Of a stretch of 64,000 nucleotides of DNA, positions 57,181-64,000 are shown in pieces. The notes under the pieces are model-generated. The model made no database searches, was not told the origin of the DNA, and saw only the letters and a program-made list of their open reading frames with translations. Positions within the stretch are counted from its first letter, which is position 1, and each line of letters opens with the position of its first letter. The position numbers and the translations under genes were made by a program. Source of the stretch: Dipteris shenzhenensis (lineage: Eukaryota > Polypodiophyta > Polypodiopsida > Gleicheniales); assembly GCA_047967505.1 (NCBI GenBank), contig CM106538.1. The stretch is one strand, 5' to 3'.

Positions 57181-59130
57181 TGTAAATTTTTTGAGTTTCA
57201 TGGTAAGGATAAAGAAGATCTAGACAGTGATGTTGCCCAATTTGAAACTGGGTGGTGAGCCAGTAGTTTGGACACCTTATTTGGGGATCCAAAAAAATTA
57301 CAAAAGTTTGCGAGCACACTTGTTAAAAAATCTATGAGGTGGTTTAGCCCACATGGAGTGGGAAATTTTGCCACTTATGATCAATAAAAGATACATTTTT
57401 GGGAGACATTTCAAAAGGAGAAAACCCCCTAGTGATGTTAGAAGAAAGCTAAGGCAACTAAAGCAAAAGAAAATATCCATAGAGGACTACACTCGACAAT
57501 TTTCAAACTTGAATGCTCATGGGTTCACCTCCAAAAATTTTATTGTACCAGGTGCATTCAAAAGGAGAGGTATTTTAATACCACTTTTGGGGAAAATTTA
57601 ACAGGATTACAATAATAACAGGAGGGGTTTTTTAATTCAATTTTAGAAAAACAATCCATTAGTTCATAAGTGAAAAGGAGTGGTTTTATTGGGAATTTTT
57701 TTAAAGATAAGGGGTATTTTAAATACCCCTTACATGATACCTAGGATTTCTTAATAGTGCACCCCCCAAGCCTGAATGCATGACTGAATGTAGCAGAAAG
57801 ACCGACGACACTGAAACAATACCCAAATACTTTTGCAAGGGACTGAGATTGAACATTTGAAGTTGGTTGGTGGCCTAGTACTGCCAGTAGGTGCAATGGG
57901 TTCAATACCCTAGTTGATGTAGCCAAAAGATCTTAATGACACATAGGAAGAAGGAAGATGAAAAAGAAAAAAATTGAGGTGGAATCCAAAGAAGATTTCA
58001 AAGAACATTTTGATTGTCGAGACAATGAATCCAAATCCGAATCCAACTTGAGCAGTAATGAGTTGGGTGAGCTTACAAAAAGGGTCGACAACATGACCTG
58101 CATGAGTTGTGTGATTGATCCGACTCTATCTTGATTGAAACACAACCAAAAAAATCACCTGGTGTGGGAAAATCTGGAAATGACCAGATCAAAAGGACCA
58201 GTTCAAGAGAAACCACAAGCAAAGATTGAGGTCAAAGAGAAAGCTCTTAGATGGAAGGACCACAAAGAATTATGGACAACAACATTCAAAGAAATTTAGA
58301 AGGCACAAGCCAAAGAGGCAACGACAAGAGTTTGGCAATCAATGGATCTACAGGAATGGAGAAATCTGACAAACCCAAAACATAATCTAATCAACAGCCT
58401 GGCAACAAATCCAAAGACATGTCTAGGTCATATCCTGATGTCAAGTCCAAGAAAATTTTTGACTAACAATCCAACTACAAATTCAACAAGTAGCCAAAAT
58501 TTGGGGAACCATTTAGAAAATCAAGAGCAAGAGATGACTAACTGAAAGCGGAACGAAGAAAACCTCAAGCCATGAAGCAAGCATTTATCAAGATGAAAGA
58601 GCTTCATTAAGAAATTGCAAGAGGGAAAGAAGGAGCAAAAGAAACTAGAATTTTCATGTGAAGTAGATTACCAGCCATTAGTGGAAGAACCACCGGTGTT
58701 GCAAGTAGAATCGGATGATGTGGTCTATAAGGTCCCGGCAATCAAAGTGCATTGTAATGGCCAAGAAATACCAAAAACATTGCTAGATGCAGGCTTAGGT
58801 GTAAATATCCTGTCGCACAATATATATGAGAAGATGGGCCTAATGGAGATGGACAAAGCACATTTTCAAATTGCTGATCAAAGAAGAGTTCAACCACTAA
58901 ATATTGTATAGAATTAGTAAATTGTAATTCAAGTCATGTCATTTAAAGTAAATTTTGTGGTCCTCTAGATGGAAAAGGGAGATTTCTCCTATCCAACGTT
59001 GATGGTAAGGCCATGGTTTTAAACAACCAAGGTGAAACAGGATTGGGGTGCCTATAAGGTCACAATTCGAAGCGAAAAAAAGAATCTCCACCTAGACATG
59101 GTCCCAAAGGTGGTACTGTGGAAAAAGAAA
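57181..59130 (+). pseudogene. Ty3/gypsy gag-protease remnant, plus strand
   Basis: 57181-57515 has gypsy Gag signatures: FHGKDKEDLDSDVAQFE in one frame, then RKLRQLKQKKISIEDYTRQF. A MITE interrupts at 57516. Lys/Glu-rich decayed sequence follows. 58615-58911 encodes a retropepsin-like domain with TLLDAGLGVNILSHNIYEKM (active site DGGS changed to DAGL) and ADQRRVQPLNIV. Then FSYPTLMVRPW and TTKVKQDWGAYKVTI follow to about 59110. No RT was recognised. Inactive. Confidence 0.8.
57516..57770. mobile_element. MITE, CTTGGGGGGTGCAC family, copy B
   Basis: Right end GTGCACCCCCCAAG; left end degraded to CTCATGGGTTCA. The flanks CTTGAATG (57508-57515) and CCTGAATG (57771-57778) match at 7 of 8 positions. 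It aligns in reverse with copy A, including AGGTGCATTCAAAAGGAG and AAATTTAACAGG. Confidence 0.85.
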
Positions 59131-59399
59131 ATAGAGCATCAATTGCATAGTGCATCAATATGCTGTCAGAGATGGACAATGATAAGGAGAAAGAACTTTT
59201 GGATGCGAATCCATCCATTGCACCCACTGCTTGAAGTTGATGTAGGTTATATAGTGTTGGAAGAGAGCAGGAAGCAACAAGAAGATTATGGACACAAAGA
59301 AATCAAGTGCTTATTTCTTTATTCATGAGAAAGCCATTTACAAATTGTCCTCTTCCTTCATGCATCACTCATGATGTCACGAGGGGGATCTAGATCCTA

Positions 59400-60778
59400 A
59401 ATCTCCTCCATAATTATCTCATCCCCTCTTTGCCTTTTCTTTTCTACAATAGAGTCAAATACTTCAAGTTTTATCAAGCCCATTGGAAGGTGCATTTCAG
59501 TGAGATGATCACGTCATGGTTAGGGAGTTTGATAGATATATGGGGATGAGGTAAAGCATTTTCTTGTATGAAGTCTTGCAAAATTGTTGCTGCCCTGACA
59601 GTTGAGATTCTTGATTTGGACCTTCCTTTATTACCATAAATGCTAAATTTTTTGCCACCCTTTGCCTTACTGACTAAATCCCAATATGTACCATAAGATA
59701 ATCCAGTAATATTACGATATATCTTATTGCAAATCTTTTTTCCATTTACAAGAAGTTTCTCCTCTTTCATTATTCTCTTCCTCTTTGGTTGCTTTTGTGG
59801 ATCTACCTGGATTGAATTTTGCTTTCTCTTCATGCATTTGTATGACTGTTTTTGTTCTTCATGCACATTGTTATTTGTATTTATGCACTTTCCCTCCTCA
59901 TGTTTGTTTGTCACCAAGCATCCATGATTGGTCATTGCATCCTTGGCCATATCACAATCAAAGTCAAATACTGAATAATCCTCTGTTGATCTCATCCTTG
60001 CTTTTTACATACTCTTAGAGCCATTCAATGCATTCAATATTCTACGAGAGTATTGAGAACCTTGAAACTCTTCCACTCCTAAGAGAACATCGCTCATTGG
60101 GACATCTTGCATGGCTTTCACAAATCCACAAGTTTGATCGACACTGGGTTTGTTAATATGCATGAACTCATCCACACCTGACAAGACATCACCATTGAAA
60201 CCTTTGCCCTTCTCACTGTGCAAGAATTCATCCACTCTAGATAAGGCATCGCTTATATTTAAATATTTTTGTTTCTCGGAACCAATGAGCTCAGCCACCC
60301 CAGATAAGATGTCACTTCTATATTGACATTATCCACGTTTGAAGTGATAGAGCTTGTCATGTGGGCATGCTTTTTAGGTCCTTTGATATTGTAGTATACC
60401 TTATCTTTATCATTAAAAACCATGTGCCTCTTTCTCATATTTAAAAATTGCATGCTCCATGTCATATTCTTGCCTACCTCATAATAGGGATCACTTCAGG
60501 ATGTTATGTTATCTACCATACCATCATCAGTTACTTTTAGAATTCTCATCTGTGCAAATGACCACTGCTCCACTTGTTCCAATCCCAATACTTCACCTTC
60601 TACTACATTCCTATTTGCAAATGACCTCATTTGTAAAATGTCCCCTATAGTAAAATCCAAGGTGGTGCAATTTGTATTTTTGATATTGTATGTTGCATAA
60701 GTCTCACCTCCTTCCCTTGCTATAAATGATTTGTTGGATGTATTGTAGGGCAAAACATCTCCAAGTGTTTTCATATCT
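59400..60778 (-). pseudogene. Unrecognised gene remnant with SDxLSxVxEF repeats
   Basis: Three consecutive minus-strand frames form one decayed gene. 60774-60259 gives MKTLGDVLPYNTSNKSFIAR, DFTIGDILQMRSFANRNVVE and MTWSMQFLNMRKRHMVFNDK. A frameshift near 60305 leads into 60298-60005, where a short motif recurs four times: SDILSGVAEL, SDALSRVDEF, GDVLSGVDEF, SDVLLGVEEF. 59995-59474 then gives a basic run (PKRKRIMKEEKLLVNGKKI) and NITGLSYGTYWDLVSKAKGG, and ends ..DVIISLKCTFQWA. I know no family for it. The basic run would suit a DNA-binding nuclear protein, and the last block could be the N-terminal part of a transposase. Confidence 0.4.
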
Positions 60779-60799
60779 CCACATTTATACTTTAGCTCA

Positions 60800-62640
60800 A
60801 CATGTGCACTAAGAATCTTTCATACATTACTGCCACCACCTGAGGATTACCAAAAAGTGAGCGGAGAAAAGTGAGCAGCCCCAAATAAGCGAGCAAGATT
60901 AAATAGGTTTCAAGCGAGCGAGAACCTCATCCAGCATCTTATTCCCCTCAATATCATTGGAACAATTGATGTGATCATAAGCAAATTAAACATATTCCAA
61001 CAATGAACGCATGCCTGAAACTCACAATTAACTTCTCTTTCATCCCCATACTATCAATTTGAGTCATTGTGGAGAGGTAGAGACATAACAATACATAAAA
61101 TTTGCGATAAAAAAAGCAAACACTACTCAAATTGAACATCCACGATAGATCACAAGGTAGAATATATGACTGAAAATATGTAAACATGATCATGTGCTAC
61201 ATATACATATCATGTCTTTTATGCTTGCAGAAGATCATCCATACATTCGATCCAAAAACATGGAAATAGAACTAACTATGTCAAAAGAAAAAAAACACAT
61301 TTTCATCATAAGGATTAATTTTGCTTAGTGAAAATACCTATGTAATCTGGACAATACCATGCTTTAAAAAACTTAGGGAGCCAAAAAAGGATTTTAGCCC
61401 TCCATACTTCTATTATGACCAATGTCTGAATGATAGTTCTATCGGAACTAGAAATGAATGCATCTAACCACTATGTTGAGTGCTCATCCAGTATCCTGTA
61501 GACTATTATGTTAAACTCAATACGTGACCATAAACTCAAGCATAAGAGGAGCATGATTCAAGTGAAATAATTGGCCGACACTTTGTAACTAGTATCCTGC
61601 TGCATCTAACGAAAAATATGCACCAGGCGTTAACAAGCTTCTATTTCCACCCCTATAAGCAAACTCGTATCTTGTAGTATGAAAAACTTTAAGGAAAACA
61701 TTGCACTTAATGCATCAATTAAGCCAGTGACTACTCATGATGCACAATCGAACAATCATCAAGGAAAGTCTAGTCAAGCAAGTTGAAGCAAAAAACCAAA
61801 TATCTATTTGGATCTATGCCGTGGTGTATCTGCCAACCATGAGTAGAAAAAAAACCTATGAAAAAAGCAAAATAGGGATTATGCCACTCTACCATGATCA
61901 CTTCCATGCTACAAATAAGGGAATACATAGTCGTTTTAGGGTACTTTTAGGGTTCATTCCCAACCACTAAAAAGAGAGCCAATGCTATCTATTTGTATTC
62001 ATAAAATCTTTATGAACATTATCATGTTCAATATAAGGATAGGAGCCAGCTCAATGGGTAGTCTTAAACAAATATAAATACTATTCGAATTTTAACCTTA
62101 TGCAAAAGATTTTTTTTAAACACAAAGTAAAACTTGATTATACATATAGATGGGAATCAGGTCACCATGGTAAGTATGTATTTAGTAATTAAGTTGAAAA
62201 TATTCCCTTAGAAAAATAGCTCAATCAACATAGTACCCATATTATATATCCAAAATTTATAAGATCTCATTCATACCATTAGATTGTTTTCATCACTTGT
62301 CATGAGTACTAACCTCAATTGGCATTATGTATTTGGGTCAAAATAGTTTTTAGTATAGGATATAATGGAGCAATACATTTATGTAATATCTAGTGATCAT
62401 AGTTTCTAATATAGGATAAAATGGAGCATAGAGTAATCTTGTCATTCAAAAATGATAATATACCTTCCTTGACCATATACAAGGATCATGCATTCATAAA
62501 AAAAGTTAGTCATAAATTGCAATATAATGTGCCCATAATGCATGTACATTAAAACTTCACATGTTAGAATGTGAGAAAGGGAATAATTTAACTATGAAAT
62601 CAGGGATCAATGTAGGAAATGGTCTTCTATGCACACATAT
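60800..62640. other. AT-rich gene-free stretch
   Basis: No coding motif, tandem repeat or terminal repeat recognised. 61737-61970 is open but has no supporting feature. Confidence 0.4.
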
Positions 62641-62649
62641 ATGCTAAGG

Positions 62650-63130
62650 GTTCATCTAATACAATATTGGAAATTGATGTGAGTATAAGTGTATGCATCC
62701 ATCAGTGATGTATATGAGTGTATGCATCCATTTGTGATGTATATTGTTGTACTAATCCATGGTGCTTTACCGCTTGAGTTGTTTGTAGCGCAATTAATCA
62801 CAACAATGTTGTATTTTTTAAAAGAAAAATGCCATAAAAATTTCATGCTGCAAAACACAAAAAAAAAAAAGGCATTTGTAGCATTAATCCAAGCATTTCC
62901 TACAAGCAATCTCCATCCTTCCCTTTCCTGCTTACTCTTTTGGCCACCTCCACCCTCTTGTTGCCCTTCAAGACTGCCTCTTGCCTCCTCGCCTCCTTGC
63001 TTCCTCACCTCCTCACCTCCTTGCTTCTTTGCCTTCTCACCTCCTTGCATCATGCTTGTTGCTGGCAATTCCAAGGCTGTCCCTCCCCTCTACTCACGTC
63101 ATCCTTCTCCTCATTTTGGTGTCTCCAATG
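62650..63130. other. Low-complexity stretch
   Basis: GTGTATGCATCCATNNGTGATGTATAT is duplicated near 62689-62745. From 62930 to 63060 the sequence is CCTCCTTGCCTCCTCAC-type simple repeat, which accounts for the Pro/Leu/Ser-rich frames there. Confidence 0.5.
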
Positions 63131-63140
63131 AATAGCTTGG

Positions 63141-63230
63141 GGGTCTTGTTTTTGGAGGGGGGAAGCATAAGAATGGCAACACCTTAATGCGCTGTCATTT
63201 TTCGTGCTTTTGCCACCCAAAAACAAGACC
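63141..63230. repeat. Fold-back hairpin 1
   Basis: GGTCTTGTTTTTGG at the left pairs with CCAAAAACAAGACC at the right. Pairing continues inward with mismatches to a loop near CACCTTAATG. It contains ATGCGCTGTCATTTTT, shared with hairpin 3. Confidence 0.85.
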
Positions 63231-63237
63231 TGCAAAT

Positions 63238-63340
63238 CCCTTGCTTAAGCTTGAATGAGCCTCTTGATTTTGGGCGTGTTAAGCCATCTTTGACCATCAT
63301 ACCCCCAAAATCAAGAGGCTCATTCAAGCTTAAGCAAGGG
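63238..63340. repeat. Fold-back hairpin 2: perfect 37-bp arms
   Basis: 63238-63274 and 63304-63340 are perfect reverse complements (arm begins CCCTTGCTTAAGCTTGAATG), with a 29-nt loop. Pairing extends outward a further 8 of 10 bases. It could be a MITE-type fold-back or a small-RNA precursor. Confidence 0.95.
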
Positions 63341-63349
63341 CATTGCAAG

Positions 63350-63870
63350 TCCAGTAAATGAAATCAATCAGATTAGGAATTGGCAAACTCAATTTGGGAA
63401 TGGTCAGAAATACTTTGCCTTTGAATAATGCCTTGGATCATGGGATGGGGTCCCATGAACTTGCTACCTGTGATGACGAATGGCTCTACCCTCGACTAAA
63501 GGTGATGTGTGTAGTAGTAAAAGGATAGCCCTCATGGAATCTCTAAGGGGTCTTGAGTTTGGCCATGATTTGCACATTCTAGCACTTGAGCCATACATCA
63601 ATTTCCAACACTTGAGGCATATAGTGGCTTTGCCCACGCAACGTTTCCAGCTGCAATCCAAGCATCAAGCAATCTCATATTCTGTATCCAGAGACATCAT
63701 GAGGGGTAGAGCCTCTTTTTGGTAGTCTCACTAGCAATATGTATTGAAAAAAAAATGTATTCAATTATTATATTCTTCCTTGCTATGTGAATGCTCTTAA
63801 TGCATCCAAATTGTAGAACTACTTCAATACTACTTCTTAGTTATATTGTATAATAACCTCCATATGTATG
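63350..63870. other. Gene-free stretch between hairpins
   Basis: Frames at 63464-63725 overlap on both strands and show no motif. Confidence 0.35.
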
Positions 63871-63877
63871 CTCGTGA

Positions 63878-63964
63878 GACAACAAAAAGAGACCTGGCAA
63901 CCCAAAAATGATAGCGCATTGATGCGCTGCCATTTTTGGGCTACCGGGCCTCTTTTTTAATGTC
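63878..63964. repeat. Fold-back hairpin 3
   Basis: Arms of about 41 bp around a TTGA loop: the left arm has ACCCAAAAATGATAGCGCA, the right arm TGCGCTGCCATTTTTGGGCT, with a handful of mismatches mostly of transition type (G-U pairable). The right-arm start matches a segment of hairpin 1. Confidence 0.88.
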
Positions 63965-64000
63965 TCCTAAACATAAGAACAAGCACTTGTGTTCCTTACC

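Noticed and set aside
62652-63135. Two overlapping frames of about 140 aa
   Set aside because: Driven by CCTCCTTGC simple repeat on one strand and its complement on the other.
1-64000. tRNA or rRNA genes
   Set aside because: No convincing paired A and B boxes or rRNA-like conserved blocks were seen by eye; a covariance-model scan would settle it.

Overview
This looks like repeat-dense nuclear DNA from a land plant. The clues are canonical GT-AG introns, Ty1/copia, Ty3/gypsy, hAT and CACTA (En/Spm) elements, an initiator-Met tRNA primer-binding site, a TIL-type lipocalin pseudogene, and nonsense mutations of the CAG-to-TAG, CGA-to-TGA and CAA-to-TAA type expected of methylated transposons. 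I cannot place the species. I see no intact ordinary host gene, rRNA, tRNA or CRISPR array.

Layout. 1-2.7 kb: AT-rich DNA and a degenerate tandem repeat. 2.8-9.2 kb: decayed transposon protein genes (a DUF8039-like protein, a copia gag fragment, a hAT transposase). 10.1-11.4 kb: a copia LTR with two MITEs. 11.6-15 kb: a decayed coiled-coil plus RING-H2 gene and a lipocalin pseudogene. 15.8-17.2 kb: gypsy remnants. 17.2-22.3 kb: a minus-strand copia element. 22.3-23.3 kb: older copia debris. 23.3-53.9 kb: a nest of DNA transposons. 54-59.3 kb: plus-strand copia and gypsy remnants with MITEs. 59.4-60.8 kb: an unrecognised minus-strand gene remnant. 60.8-64 kb: AT-rich DNA ending in strong fold-back hairpins.

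The nest is the centre of interest. A CACTA element (CACTA-1, transposase on +) was split by a second, 27.5-kb CACTA element (CACTA-2, 23533-51075) that duplicated ACT. CACTA-2 has lost its transposase catalytic core but encloses about 22 kb of unusual DNA. That DNA holds a large DDE-type transposase gene I cannot assign to a family, a conserved unknown gene (gene X), a 205-bp tandem palindromic repeat, and a gene encoding an H3/CENH3-like histone followed in the same reading frame by a Ulp1 (C48) SUMO-protease-like domain. Gene X and the histone-protease gene diverge from a shared region rich in the palindrome.

The protease exon is itself interrupted by a 10.8-kb element (37224-48041) with CTCGGGGGGTCC termini and a perfect 8-bp target duplication. 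It carries an intact protein-kinase ORF beside a DDE-like protein. Six MITEs in the window share its termini, subterminal motif and 8-bp duplications, so they look like its non-autonomous relatives. All assignments come from reading motifs by eye; family names are from memory.
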